Shown: positions 11,845 to 24,560 of the stretch, in pieces | Position numbering within the stretch: the first letter of the stretch is position 1 | Layout of the letters: every line of letters begins with the position of its first letter | From: Diprion similis | Taxonomy: Eukaryota > Arthropoda > Insecta > Hymenoptera > Diprionidae | DNA length: 64,000 nt | Direction of reading: 5' to 3' | Assembly (NCBI RefSeq): GCF_021155765.1 | Contig: NC_060110.1 | Coordinates: forward strand, 5,890,001 to 5,954,000 | The notes under the pieces: model-generated | The model's database searches: none | Told to the model about the DNA's origin: nothing | What the model saw: the letters and a program-made list of their open reading frames with translations, nothing else | Made by a program: the position numbers and the translations under genes

Positions 11845-14800
11845 TCAAATGCCGCCACGCGCATTGCCATCGCGGTTTTATCATCCCGTTTGAATTTTGA
11901 TACAAAATATAACTAGTTTTAGCGTTTGCTGAGGATAGATAAAGACTGCAGCTAGTAAGGGGCGTTAAGGCCCCAGGGAAATTGCAGTGTTCTGCTATAC
12001 CGACGCAATTCAACAGAGGATCTATGAGACGGGTCGGTAAGTACAGAGGAATAGGATTCCCCCGATCGCGCTCAGATCCACCCAACCGGATGAAATATTA
12101 GCCCAGGGGCTGAACGTCTTTACGTATCTTCAGTCACGCCTACAGGGTGAATTTCTGACGCGGTGACAAATTGTAACATGCAGTATTTGTATAGGTACGG
12201 CCGATTTTGATTCGACTCTGCCAATATTCACTCGAAAGGTTTGAAAAATCAAACTCTTTAATAGCCGCGATGCCTGGTCTTACACGGTATGATTATGTTC
12301 GTATAATTATATGGATCAATGACAATTAATACGCACTTTTACCTGACATAATATCGAAGTACATTTTACACCACGCTTTACACCGAAAAGTATACTACTT
12401 CCATATTATGGCACAGTGAAGTCAGCTACACGTGTTTATTATCATTGGTCGACATAATCATACCGACATTATCATAGAGTGTAGACCAGGCGCGATGATT
12501 TTTATTATTTCAATTTTACGTGAACCGATATTTCTTCACGTTTAGTAATTTGCGACTTGCGATTGTGCAGTATATTGATTCTCTTTACGCATATTGAAAA
12601 TAATTATAGTTAAGATATTATACGTGTAGAAATCGTCTTGCATTGTGTAAGAGAAATACTGTATTCGATATGGATTCGTGTAGTATTTTTATATATCATT
12701 TTATGCAAATTACAAAGCATCAATATTTCAATAATACTTTTACCTTTTAACGTAAAATTATAGAAAATCGCCAGAATAACGCTTCTTTTACTTTTTAAAA
12801 AGACCTTGAAAAATACATTGTAAAATCCGGTGTGAAGTTCTAGAGATTATATATAATTTTAGAAAGACCCGACTAAAACAGTGAATAATGTTTGATGTTA
12901 GATCGTATGTTTCTTTTTTTCAGATCGATTCATGTGCTAAACCATTTCGTGCCGAATTGATTCTTTGAAGTTGATTTCTGAGTCACCAAATTTTTAGGAA
13001 TGTACAAATTTTCTGTAGCACGCAACGAAAGGATTCCTTGAAATTACCAGATATGGCAATTAGAGAAAAGAAATGTTTTTTTGAATGAAATAAATGTTAT
13101 TATTTATAAATATGTTTATACATATCCTTACGCCATATTTGATTACCGTATTTATTAGACAATTTTTTTTCCTTTCCTTTTTTGTGAGTTTAATTTATTT
13201 TTTGCTACGGTTTTTGTACAACACTATGAGAACCACTGCAATAACTGCACGACACCGTATGAAAATCGCGATGTATCTAACTTCGAAGGTGCAAGAGATG
13301 CAGTGCTTCTCATATTCACTAAAAACTGTGTCGATAAAAAATAACTGAAAATACAAAATTCGCACATGCCTACGGGTTCTTGGTTAGATAAACTGGTTAA
13401 ATATATGTATAACTGGTAAAAATGTGGCACGGTTTCTATATACTCCATCGAATACTATTGGTCTCTCGCTTAACTACGCCATTTGTATAAATTTTAATTT
13501 TAATGCCGCGTGAAACGTTTTCAATTTTCGTATACAACTGAAAGTTATCGGTATTATAATTAGGGAGCATGTTACTGTTATTTCGCGTGTTTGATCCGTC
13601 ATATTTTCGATTAGATACTAAGAACGCCGCTTGTAAGGCGGTGTGAAATGCTAAGGATAATATGCCGTTGGCACCAAACCTTTCGACGCAGGCCACCATG
13701 GTTTTCTGCTAATTGTTGTACTTGAAATTTTTGCAAAAATTGTCTGAACCGAGCGATTCATTGTTTTCAATACATATTGCAAAATCACGTACGTGATTTT
13801 TTGTTATACGGAAATGCTGGGCTCGTTTTACTGCCGAGAAGCTCTGAATTTTTCTTAGATCTTTATGGTACTATTTGATCAGCATCGTTACGATAAAATA
13901 ATCGTTACCATGAAGATTCTCAACTTTTTTGTAAGCTCACAATCACGTTGTATATGAATAGATTTTACACTGCAACTGTGTCAGAACCCTATAATAATAA
14001 CTTTGCATGTTTAACACAGAATCGAGAAGAAAAATGACTAAAATAATACAGTCCCATCTTATTAAATTCAAAAAAGGTTTCGTCGAATCTATAAAACAAT
14101 TTACCTACATCAGTGAATACTTTAACCTCGTTATCCTGGCAACTAACCCGAATCCTTTAATCATATTTGAGAAACGAATTGATCTTGAACTGTCTAGATA
14201 GAGAAAATCGTGCAGAATTTTTATAATTATTTGGAAAAAAAAATAAACATCGTTACATTATGCCTGAGGAAAATCTTATTTTACGGATTTCCGCAAAGAC
14301 ATTTAGATTACACATTACAGGTATTTAAACATTTTCTTACAGGTAATTTCCGTATCTTATTGTCTGTATTGTACATACATGATATACTCTGCGCGATTTC
14401 AATACTGTGCACAATTGTCTACGTAATTATGGTATTAGGTATAATGGAGCAATTGCTTGCAGTTAATTACAGTTCAATCGATCGTTGGCCTGGGTGGTAT
14501 AATGTCTTCGTTATTAATTAGTACAACGAAGAATGCCTTAAAAAATAATTGCTCGAAAAGAAATTACGTTGTAAAAAAAAAAATCATACCTATAGTTGTT
14601 TTCAAAAACTCTTCAAAAATTCACAGCCTACACCCTCTGCAATCTCCGAACTGTAGCAAGTCGTCCCGTCGATCGATGTAGATCACCTGTGGCGCCCACG
14701 TTTCAGTTTTATATCGTTTATAATATCTTTGTTAGCGTATTATTCTCGCTGTATTTGTTGTGTGTAATTTTTAATCGTTATTTAGATACTTTGCTGGATC

Positions 14801-16988
14801 CGTAAGCGGTGGAAAGTAAATAATGCTGAGTGACACTATCTTGGGAATACTGTGCGGGTGAAGAGAATAGTTTCAACTATCTATGCCTCGATCTATGCAC
14901 ATATGATAGATATAGATATTCTTTAAATATATTCTACAATAACGTATGTATAGTATGTAAGATATGTGGTACACGGGGGATTAAACGCTGGCCTATTCCT
15001 AACCTGAAAATATTGCTTATGAATGTTTAATATTATACCAGACTTTTTTACGTATATAATAATATACCGGGACAGACTGTCCTGTCCTTTTTCTCTCTCT
15101 TTTTTTCCTTTCTGTTTTGTTTATCTCAGAAAACTATAGGTCAAGCTTTAACTTGTCAGAACAGTGTAAAAAAATATGTATGTACATGTGTCGGAACGTT
15201 TTATTATACAATTAATTTTATCTCCGTATATCGTACAGCGTGTTTATAATTGCCCGTTTAAACAACCGTTTTTACAACGTACTTTGAAATCTGTTCGCGG
15301 CAAAGTACGAGTATATTTGAATACAGACGAACAGACGCGCACTTATACGCAATACGATCTCTTAATATTGCAGCGTTCTGGGGTTTGTGAAGTGAAGTAG
15401 CGCACTGCACCGTTCGAAGGTTTGCGGGCGACTGAGAAATACGCGCCATGTTCGAACGCTCGTGGAAATACTAACGCCACAGCGGTTGTAGGAAGGCATG
15501 TACCGTACATACATACATAGAAACCATGGATTCGTAGGCTCCCGCTTACACGCATATAGATATACTGCTAATAATCATGATAACGAATGTGCGGCACGTG
15601 TATCCCCTCCAATGAGGACAGGAAGGATTTCGCAAAAGGTGCGCGCGCCCGCTTCGCCCAACCGCGACGCCCCGACGGTACGTTATACGTACGTAAACCC
15701 ATATACGTATACGTGCCTACGGATTCAATCACCTATATATACGATGCGTACATGCATGCAGACGCGCGCACGTGTACATACATCCATCCGCGTAGCTCGA
15801 CACGCGCATTACCCGCCAATATCGCATATTATATATACGATAGACGTCGGGGACTCCCGTACTGCTAGCCGCGAATCCGTTCTCCTCTCTATCTCTACAC
15901 TCGTTCATCTGTCAAGTCGCACCGACGACCGGACGAGATGGGACGAGCCCGAACGTCTCGCTCTATTCACTTGTAGATTCGAAAAAAGGAAGCTTAAGCG
16001 ATCAACGGCCTCGGCGGCTCCCACGTCAATATTGTACAATATTGTCGCAATCGGTAGGAGCGAAATCGGAACACCTTGATTGCCGTTGATAATAGCTTGC
16101 ATGATGTAGCGACCACATCGCACATGTAGTTTCGCCGCTGTGCATTCGCACGGCATCAACCGCTAATTGCCCGTGTGATCACGCACCGTTTTTTCACTTT
16201 TCCTCCGACGTTGCAGCTTTGTTCTGCAAAACAGACCAGAAACAACGTCGGCGCTGACCCGTAACGATAGACCAAGCGTTAGTTCTACATAGCGGAATAT
16301 GGTGGGTACCAAAGGATACCAATTACATGTATACACCGAGAGTTTTATACGAAGCTGAACGCCAGTGGATAGGTAACCGAAGCTACTTTCTTTATGGCTA
16401 CATATTCGTAGTTTTACAAAGAAAAACGCCTGGTTAAAATTTGGTGGTTTAAATCGAATCCATGAAAAAGTTAAAATTATATCGAGTACGCTGCATACTT
16501 GGGATCATTTTAAAGCATATATATTAATACAAACGTATAATATACAATAAATATTTTAAGATTATAGACATATTGGTGAGAAGTCGAGAATTATCTATGC
16601 AGAACGTTACAACCGTGTTTTTTGCTACCGACCTTATATATCTTGAGAGAAAATCTACAGAAGACAACAAAGAAAGTTCAGGGGCTGAACGAGAACGAAT
16701 ATTTCAGAAAAGGAAGTCGCCTCGAGAAAGAGAGAGCGAGACGGTGACCGGGGTGGCGAGAAAAAAATAAAGATCGAACAGAAGAGTGAGGAAAAAAGGG
16801 GCGAGAGAAAGAGAAAGAGCGAGAGAGAACAGAATTCGAAATGATTTGGTTCGCTTCCTGGCCGAAGTCGTCGCGGAGAGTGCGGAGATGCGAGGGGCAG
16901 CGCACGTGTAACCGGCTCCCCCACTCCGCGACTCGAGGCTTCGTTGAAAAGAGCGTCCTTCACCGTTTCTCCCACCCCTAGGGGAGTG

Positions 16989-17006
16989 CCCCCCCCCCCC
17001 CCCCCC
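16989..17006. repeat. Poly-C tract (18 C)
   Basis: Run of 18 cytosines inside the GC-rich 16.65-17.3 kb island that also carries five CACGTG hexamers. Confidence 0.9.
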
Positions 17007-19600
17007 ACCCCGCGGCAATCCAGCCACACGCCCTTTCCCTACCCCGTGCCATGACCCCGGCGCGGCGATTGCAGCTCCACGTGGCCTGAGCAGCGCAATC
17101 GATGCACGTGTACGTCCTATATATTCTGCCTTACGTAGGTACTTACGACGTACATACGTATGGACTTGTCACTGTGTATCTGCCATCTACCACGTGCGCG
17201 TCTGACTATTTCTATGCACGAGTCGACGCGCTTGTGTGCAACGACACGTGGAAAACCTTTGCCCCTTCCACTTACTATATGTATGTTACTCCCGGAGTCT
17301 CGAGCTTTTTTATTTGAAGCCTGCACGCGTAACTTGCCATGTGTAACTACGTTACTCGCTTGTATCATGGATGTAATCATCTGTAATCACCTTTTGAGCT
17401 CACATGCGTCTGGCAATCATTACATATATTCGCCGCTTAGACGCGCCTCCGATGAGTGTTCGTCAGTGACGATTTTGCAAGAAAATGGATTGCATGGGCA
17501 TACCGAAATCAATACGAATATCGTTTTAGTGAGTTGAATACGGGTTTACGGATTTGCAGATTTTTTCTGATTTTTTTTTTTTTTTTTGTCGTACCTTCGA
17601 ATACTGTTAATGCAACTTCCTTTCGTTCTAATCTGGAATGTACAATTCCGTCTTGGTCCATTCCTATGCGTAGAATAATCTAGAATGATCTAGGTGAATT
17701 GAAATTTTTACTAACGAATCGGATATTAGAAAGGCACAGAGAATATTCTGGGTGTATTCACCACAATCCCAACATAAAAGAGGAGAAAGAAATCAAATCC
17801 GTAGACACATGCTGGAACACAATAAAACTGTTAATTCTGATTTGGGGATCATGAGAACGAAACTATATAAATTAATACGCTTGAATCCTCTTTCCCTTGC
17901 GCGGAATATTAATTGCTTCCCACTTTGACAGTCACCGTCTTTGTTCGGCTCGCTCGGTTCTATACTAAAGCTGACGATTAAAATCGATTTTTACTTTTAC
18001 ATTCAATGATGATTCTTATTTTATATCTGTATGTATAGATATTGAATAGATTTGCGGTTGCATAGGACGTCTATTCGCTTGAAGTACCGTGTGACAATGT
18101 ATTGACATGTGATACTTAAACATGAGTCTCTGCGGGATCTATCCTGATTTTTGATATAATCGAGAAACTGCATTTGTTTACGCGAGATTTGCTCGTCAGT
18201 CCCCATTCCAAGTAAATTGGATATTCAAATTTATTTATCATTTGCGGTATCGGATCAGATCATTCATGAATTAAATCGGGTTCTGTAACCGCAGTCATTG
18301 ATAAGGTGGTCATTGACCAACTTTTCAGTGATCACATATTCATACGTTACGTGTGCGATGGCCACTATGTTGAATTTTGGTCCTGAAATGTGAGGATTTC
18401 TATAAATGCTTAAACCGGTCACACAACTTTGATATCGCTTCAGAATTCCTCATGCTTATGAGCGAAAGCTTTCTTGATTTATGAAGAATCTGGTTTGATT
18501 TTGGTCAAGATAAACCAACGTGCAGCCACTGTAAAACATCTTCGCCAGAATACGAATTATTATTCAGTTTCTGGCTGCCAATTTTCTAGGAATTTGTTTC
18601 GTCCAACCCGAAATTAGAAAACGAGCCGGATGCGTTGAGTTTTGATCTATATATATGTTACTGAGAAAAAATACCGACTCGAAGTATGACGTAATTACGG
18701 AAGAAACCAATTCCGGAAACACTCGTACATTTAATAGTAAACTCAAATTTAGTCATATCTTATATTGGGGTGAAAAGATTGATTGTGAGTACTAATTGGG
18801 AGTCCCAATGAACAGGGTGCATCATCACGTAATTCGATAGATCTTTCACCAAGTTGGACAGAGATTCTAAAGTATCAATGGTTTACCGTGATTGGTGAAA
18901 CAAACCTGCGAAAACAATAGATCTTTTGAATTAAACTTGAAGAAACAAGTCGAAGTTTAGCAGCTGCTGGTGTTGGAATCCCCCAGTTTGAATCACGTAG
19001 TTTGGATTCTTTAGGACGAGACTCTTTCTAAAGCAAATTATTATAAAGCTAAAATCGAAACAAATAAAGTAATTATATAATGATCAAAACAAAAGACAAT
19101 TATAAAATATAACAAGAGGTATAACAAAAAAAAAAGTACACTGGCTCTTAGCCTAACAACGTATAATCCGTGATATAGTCATTAAGGAAAGAAAAAGAAG
19201 GGTGAAAAATTTATACAAGCATTTTGTGCGCTCAATCATGTTCATCAAGTTACACGAGGTCTATCAAGATTTTATGAAAATGAGGTAACTCGCGCTGCAA
19301 GGCTGTTTCGAAATATATAAAAAGTACCTTTTGCGTGTTTTCTGCAGAAAACTTGCAAATGTGGCGGCCTCAAGTGAAATGGATTACAAACACCACATCG
19401 ACCTAATATCGGTAACGAAGCGTTCTCCACAAGCAAAGAAATTAGCTGTTCAATCGTGCTACCAGAGGGTGCCAGTTTCCTACTAAGAACGTGTAACGGC
19501 ACAGGAGTGACTCGCTAGTTTCAAGATTATCAAGAATATAAAACAGGTTATAGTTCACTGGCATAATTTTGACCAAGAACAAGGAGTCAGGGCTTGAAGC

Positions 19601-19964
19601 ATGAGTATTGATGGAGATCAAAGTTCGCAAGACGCGGTAGATCCACAGCTACAGCATTTCATCGAAGTAGAAACGCAAAAGCAACGATTTCAGGTTAGCC
19701 CGTTCACCATGTTTGAGATCTTCCTCCAGGTACCCCTAAAACCCGTCGATAATACAAGTAATTTTGATTTTGCAGGGCCTGGTCCACGAACTGACTGACA
19801 TCTGCTGGGAGACCTGCATTGACAAGCCGACTGTCCGTCTAGAATCGAGAACTGAGAACTGTCTTCGTAATTGCGTTGAGCGATTCATAGATACAACTAA
19901 TTTCATTATGAATAGATTACAGCGCACTGCTCTCAACGCGCACCCTGAGTTGGCCATGGAATAA
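19601..19964 (+). CDS. Tim8: Mitochondrial import inner membrane translocase subunit Tim8
   Basis: Exons 19601..19693 (31 codons, phase 0) and 19776..19964 (62 codons plus stop) give 93 aa, the usual length of this family. Donor CAG|GTTAGC; acceptor TTTTGCAG|GG. The second exon has the twin CX3C signature, C41-WET-C45 and C60-LRN-C64, with 14 residues between the pairs as in human TIMM8A, and RFIDT in the following helix. Small Tims form 3+3 hexamers (Tim8 with Tim13) in the intermembrane space that chaperone hydrophobic precursors to TIM22 or SAM. The ATG at 19601 is the first in frame and gives the acidic N-terminal helix typical of Tim8. Pex3 follows 117 bp downstream on the same strand with no AATAAA between them, so the two may share a transcript. 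Confidence 0.95.
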
Positions 19965-20046
19965 TTCTGACGGCTCACCATAAGATAGACTCGAGAACAC
20001 TTGCATAGATTAAAATAAGCTTACGTGTAACTTGGTTTGCGAGAAA

Positions 20047-20076
20047 ATGACAAATGAGCCTATGAACTTACCTTAA
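20047..20076 (+). promoter_or_regulatory. Nine-codon upstream ORF before Pex3
   Basis: ATG at 20047 opens a nine-codon frame that stops at 20074-20076, five bases before the Pex3 ATG. A second in-frame ATG lies at 20062. If this segment is in the Pex3 leader, the short frame could lower initiation or force re-initiation at Pex3. Confidence 0.35.
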
Positions 20077-20081
20077 TCAAC

Positions 20082-21221
20082 ATGTTTTCACGTTTGAGAG
20101 GATTTCTGTATCGTCATAGACGCAAATTCGTCGTCAGTGGCATCCTGGTCGGTGGCGTTATCCTCGCGACGAGGTATACCCAGAGAAAACTGAGGGAGTG
20201 GCAGGAGAGTGAAACAAGGATATTCATAGAGAGAACAAAAAGACAGCAGCATTTTGAGAGCACGGAAAGAACATGTAACCAAACAATATTGTCTCTTGCC
20301 AACGGCTTGCGGGACACCGTCACAAGTACCCTGAACACCGAAGCCATAGTGAATAAGCTTAGGCATGGCTCAAACGACAAAATAGCACTTTGGAATGAGC
20401 TGAAAGTTTTAGCCCTTGCTCGATCAGCGGCATTAATTTATTCCAGTACAATGCTGGTTGCGACATTGAGAATACAACTGAATCTGATGGGCGGCTACAT
20501 GTTCAGGGACTCGAAAAATCAGAATGAGCAAGCAAAAATAGATGGGGCGATGCAGGAGAGATACCTATCAATATGCGAGTATTTCATGAGTGAAGGATCT
20601 GTCAAGCTCAGTTTATTTATAAAAGAAAAAGTCGAGGAGACCGCCGCCTCCATATCACTGGCACAACGACTCACCCTAAGAGATGTGGAGCAAATATATT
20701 GGGGAATAACATCATCCATATCTGCTGATACTGAGAGAGATCCGATAAAAAATCTAAGCTCCTACGTTCTGCCTCAAAATTGTGAGGCCACTGGGGATAA
20801 AATTCTGTCAAAAATAATATCCGAGACTTTGGATTTGCTTGAAAGCGAGGAAGTGCAATCCCTCGTTAGGTCAAGTGTTAGAACCGGTTTTGTCATGATG
20901 GTCGATCATATCTCTGAATATTTTTTCGACTCTTCTTTCTCCGGTCAAGCCAAACCTGGTTTAGATCCTTTCGTCGCTGTTCCAGGCCCGTCGTCTCAAA
21001 GCGATTCGACTGAGAAGCCTATGGACGTTTGTAACACAAACGGCTTTCTCAATCTTGATAAAATGTCCATGCCTATGGCCAAGCTGATTCCCATAGTCAA
21101 TGGACAAGTTCCGGCCATTCCAAGAGTGGGTGATAGCCCCTCGCTTTGGGTTAAACAGTTAATTTTAAACGATAAACTCAAGACTCTTGGAGCCAATGTC
21201 TACGAAGCATTCAGCTTTTGA
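20082..21221 (+). CDS. Pex3: Peroxisomal biogenesis factor 3 (peroxin-3), single exon
   Basis: Uninterrupted 379-codon frame, against 373 aa in human PEX3. Residues 1-14 are basic (RLRGFLYRHRRKF), followed by one membrane segment (about 16-31), then YTQRKLREWQE and FESTERTCNQTILSL, all matching the PEX3 start. The PEX19-binding region is recognisable near residues 103-135 (W-x-ELKVLALARS, then STMLVATLRIQLNLMGGYMF). PEX3 anchors in the peroxisomal or ER membrane and docks PEX19 loaded with membrane-protein cargo, so it is needed for peroxisome formation. The gene appears intronless here although neighbours have introns. Codon use and family match argue for an active gene rather than a retrocopy, and I saw no second copy. 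AATAAA lies 124 bp after the stop. Confidence 0.96.
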   Translation: MFSRLRGFLYRHRRKFVVSGILVGGVILATRYTQRKLREWQESETRIFIERTKRQQHFESTERTCNQTILSLANGLRDTVTSTLNTEAIVNKLRHGSNDKIALWNELKVLALARSAALIYSSTMLVATLRIQLNLMGGYMFRDSKNQNEQAKIDGAMQERYLSICEYFMSEGSVKLSLFIKEKVEETAASISLAQRLTLRDVEQIYWGITSSISADTERDPIKNLSSYVLPQNCEATGDKILSKIISETLDLLESEEVQSLVRSSVRTGFVMMVDHISEYFFDSSFSGQAKPGLDPFVAVPGPSSQSDSTEKPMDVCNTNGFLNLDKMSMPMAKLIPIVNGQVPAIPRVGDSPSLWVKQLILNDKLKTLGANVYEAFSF

Positions 21222-21344
21222 ATGTATTACTCTTTAATTTACATTTGGATACAGGAACTATACATTTACAGCCAATCCTACAGACAGTGAAATAGTGGTG
21301 AGGGAGTCATAATAGACGATGTAAACTCGATAGAATGTTTATGG

Positions 21345-21350
21345 AATAAA
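21345..21350 (+). terminator. Poly(A) signal for Pex3
   Basis: AATAAA in ATGGAATAAATTTTG, 124 bp after the Pex3 stop codon. Another AATAAA occurs near 21434. Confidence 0.55.
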
Positions 21351-22502
21351 TTTTGTTACTCAAGTCTTCAGGAATTTTATTTAAAATTTTAGGGCTCCAT
21401 ATGTATTTGTGAATTCACAATACAATACCAGAAATAAAGTGTTCAAATCGTCATTTTAGATGAATAATCAAGTATTAAGGTACAGAGAAATCTGTGAAGG
21501 CTCTTATTTTATTATACCAAATCAATGCAAAGCAATAAATGCAGCGCATTACGACTTATATTTAAGTGGGAATTGCTTAGAATGGTGCATTTTTACATGG
21601 TTAAAGTTTATGACTTTAATGTAATGATGTATTTAAAAAAAAAAAAAAACCAATTCGTAACTTTAGAATTGTCTGAAATTTAGTAAATCGTAATAAATGA
21701 AACTAAGTTTATATTTCAGAAATTCAATTGCTTCAGAGTCACGCATTAGAATGGAAAAAATTGATTTTTGTTTAAATTTTTCATTACTTCTACGCTGCTA
21801 ACTTCAATATCGTGTATTGAAACACCTGACACAATATTTTATAATTGTTATTGAAAGAGGATTTCATTTTAACTTACATATCTTCGAAAACGCATCCACA
21901 GTTCAGAGATAATCGAGACTAAAGTTGTGCAGCAACCATGTTCCAAATTGAATTTGATTAGCATCACGAAACGAATATAAGTGAATGTAAAATTATCATT
22001 ATATGCCTGACTAAGCGAGATTTTATATCTTATTCATCACCAAACAGGTTCTAGATATCATATATGTAGAGTTTTTGTCAGGTGTCAAAAAACTGCGTTT
22101 TAAAAGTTGCCAGAAAAAATTCAATCCCGATAAGCCTGCATGCAAAAGGTGGAAGAGATTTGCTATTTCACGTTGGCGCGTACCTAATACCCCGAATTGA
22201 TGTACATACATACCTCCTAGCTCTATACATGCGTAATACGTTCACCGTACGTGTTGGATCTGTAGCAGCTAAATAAATTACGTCACACATACGACTTGCG
22301 CGATCGACGATGCGTTTGCTTTGTATGTATGTGTAAGCTGCTAGAGGAGACTGCAGAAGTGCAGAAGCAGAAGGATTCGGACCTTGGTGGGGTTTGGTAG
22401 TTGGGATAGGATAGGGTGTGTAAGTTTTAGAGTTTGATCGGTGTCCAGCTCCACAGAATCAGGTAAAGCCCGCGTCACTTTGTTTCTTGAATCAATCGTA
22501 AA

Positions 22503-23841
22503 ATGTGGAAATTTGTATCACGTGGAATTCGCGAGTCGTTGGAGCGACGGGCCAACTGTTGGACAAACTTATACCCACACACGTCGCAAGATGGTAGTGG
22601 TGGTGGTAAAAGTGAGGTTATCAAAACTTCTAACGTACATAAACAAGTTTCCATCGATCATTCTATCTCGCGATACTTCAACATCTGTCGCCGATTCGGA
22701 GCGGCTGGACCTGACGGCGATAAGAGCCGCGGGTACCGTTGGAATCCAAAATATTCTTGGGTCGAGGCCGTCGAATGGGTAAGAGGGTAACTTTCCACTT
22801 ACCATTTTAATTCAGGACTATTGCACGACTCACCAAATAAATTTTAATCACTTTCACTCAGTCTGGACTCCTGGCATTGGGCTTGGTGGTGTGCCAGTCG
22901 CTCTGTATTCATCGAAGACTTTTCGGTCTTGACCCCGAATCTGTGTGGCGTAGGAGAATATCTCAGGCACACGACGTCGGTATTTCCAAGTTGCTAAATG
23001 GACTTCTGTGCTTTGAACCTCGCCACATCTTGCCGATAACTAATTGCGTAGGAAATCATAGCAAGAGTACAGACAGTCAACAAAGCTCAGATGACTCTAG
23101 TTGGACTTCACAAAAACCTTATGGGCCAATCACTATTGAAGAGGTAAAGATGCCAAGATCTGTGCTTTGATGGCACTGCTTAGTCGCACACTTTCGTCTT
23201 GTTGAGTTATTAACGATGACTGTCTTCTTTGCTCAGGCTCTTCGGGATGCAGGGGATGACTTCACAAGGATCCATCGAATAGTGATGGGGGAGTTTGAAT
23301 TCCAGATGGGAATGAAGGCGCTGGAAGAAAAGCGCCACAAAGAGGCTGTGAAACATTTTTCTGCTGGTGCTAGCTTGGCGTCTTCAGCTAGCATGTTTAA
23401 TCTGGCTGTATGCCATGAGATGGGACTGGGTACTTCGGTCAACCATAAAGAGGTACTGAAAGCAAACCTACTAATTCAAGAGTAAACGATTCCATCTATC
23501 TCGTCTCAATCTAATAATCTCTCAACTTTCAGGCTGCTAAACGATATCGAGCCGCTGCAGAAAATGGGCACGCTGATGCGATGTACAACTTAGGAGTTTT
23601 CCACGCTCAGGGTAGAGGTGGGTTGAAAGTGAACATGAAAATGGCACGAGAGCTATTTACAGAGGCTGCAAAACTGGGTCAACCTCAGGCTGAGCATGCG
23701 TTGAGCTTGGAAAAAGCAAGTCAACAGAAAATCCGTGAACAGGAATTGACAAATGATTCTACAAGGTGTTTGCCGATGGACAAAACTCAAATGCACATTA
23801 ACAAGTCTAGCTATTTGCCGGCGCAGCTGATTGGCTTATGA
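22503..23841 (+). CDS. DELE1-like mitochondrial stress messenger with Sel1 repeats
   Basis: Four phase-0 exons, 22503..22778, 22862..23143, 23237..23452 and 23533..23841, give 360 aa. The N-terminus is Arg-rich and amphipathic (a mitochondrial presequence). NPKYSWVEAVEW followed by a hydrophobic stretch (LLALGLVVCQSLCIHRR) lines up with human DELE1 SPNTLWDAISW plus its following segment. The last two exons encode about three Sel1/TPR-type repeats (AVKHFSAGASLASSASMFNL, CHEMGLG, AAENGHADAMYNLGVFHAQG, ELFTEAAKLGQPQAE). In mammals DELE1 is cleaved by OMA1 or stalled during import; its repeat domain then oligomerises and activates the eIF2alpha kinase HRI. This protein is shorter than human DELE1 (515 aa) with fewer repeats, so identity as a true orthologue is likely but not certain. 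It could be another SLR protein. Confidence 0.72.
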
Positions 23842-24554
23842 GAAGCAGATTTATTCCTTCGGCATACACCTCTCAATCATTTGATGAAGAACGTGGCTGC
23901 CTACGACTTGTTCAGATCGGGAATATTGAGCAGGTCAGGTCACGGTTGTTCGGAATTAGGTACGTTGCAAAATGTTTTGGTATTCTTCACATATGCATTA
24001 CCTAAGACTATCGCGAAAACGTTAAACTGCGCTCTTGCGTGTCTATACAATGTATAAAACTGGTAGGGATATGAAAATGGATAATCGAGATGAATCTTCA
24101 AGGAATCCTATCCCTCTATTCTATGATAAAGATATAGTAGATAACTATATATGACGTGCTTAATATCTATCAATCTGACGCCATAGGTATTAGGTGTACA
24201 ATAGATTTGTAAGTTTTGCTGCTAAAATCGTGATGAAAATCAGTGTAAATAACTTTTCGAACCATGTTTTTCAACGAGATAATTGTGAGAAGGAGTCTTT
24301 ACCTGACTGAATTATAATTATGGTTACGTACTAGATTTATGTAAGGAAGTATTTTCGTATTTCGTTGTACATACAAATTCTGTGGCAAAGTATATGCTGG
24401 TTAAACGAAGTGTTTCATTGCAAAGCCCGGAAAAGAAAGATATCTAATAATAAGTAGAGCGAGAGAGAGAAAAAAAACGAGTTTTGGATCTCTATACAAG
24501 TATATAAAATAATTTTATTGTATTACGTTTAATTTTTTACATTATGTGTTGAAG

Positions 24555-24560
24555 AATAAA
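24555..24560 (+). terminator. Candidate poly(A) signal, DELE1-like gene
   Basis: AATAAA 714 bp after the DELE1-like stop. A minus-strand AATAAA (TTTATT at about 24512) lies just to its left and could serve NUDT9, so the convergent 3' ends may overlap. Confidence 0.35.

Larger units (their letters stand above)
3478..19600. other. 16-kb gene-poor region with GC islands and E-boxes
   Basis: No conserved coding exon was found. It contains GC-rich islands (about 4.8-5.0, 6.9-7.3, 9.85-10.2, 15.5-16.1 and 16.65-17.3 kb), poly-C tracts at 10040-10056, 11821-11844 and 16989-17006, a GGGT array at 10211-10242, repeats at 6740-6890, 7600-7690, 9350-9760 and 13018-13155, and about 20 CACGTG hexamers. 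It probably holds the 5' exon(s) and promoter of the minus-strand CIPC-like gene and the promoter of Tim8. A large 193-codon frame at 15498 has no domain features. Confidence 0.5.

Noticed and set aside
14210-14521. 103-codon hydrophobic frame, considered as a chemoreceptor fragment
   Set aside because: Hydrophobicity comes from T-rich DNA; no receptor motif and no adjoining exons.
15498-16079. 193-codon ATG frame on the plus strand
   Set aside because: Rich in Tyr/Thr/Arg from a repetitive, GC-rich and ACGTA-rich stretch; no domain, no splice context, and the overlapping frames are equally open.
16655-17029. Ser/Phe- and Gly-rich minus-strand frames
   Set aside because: Translated from GA-rich repeats and an 18-C tract; low complexity only.
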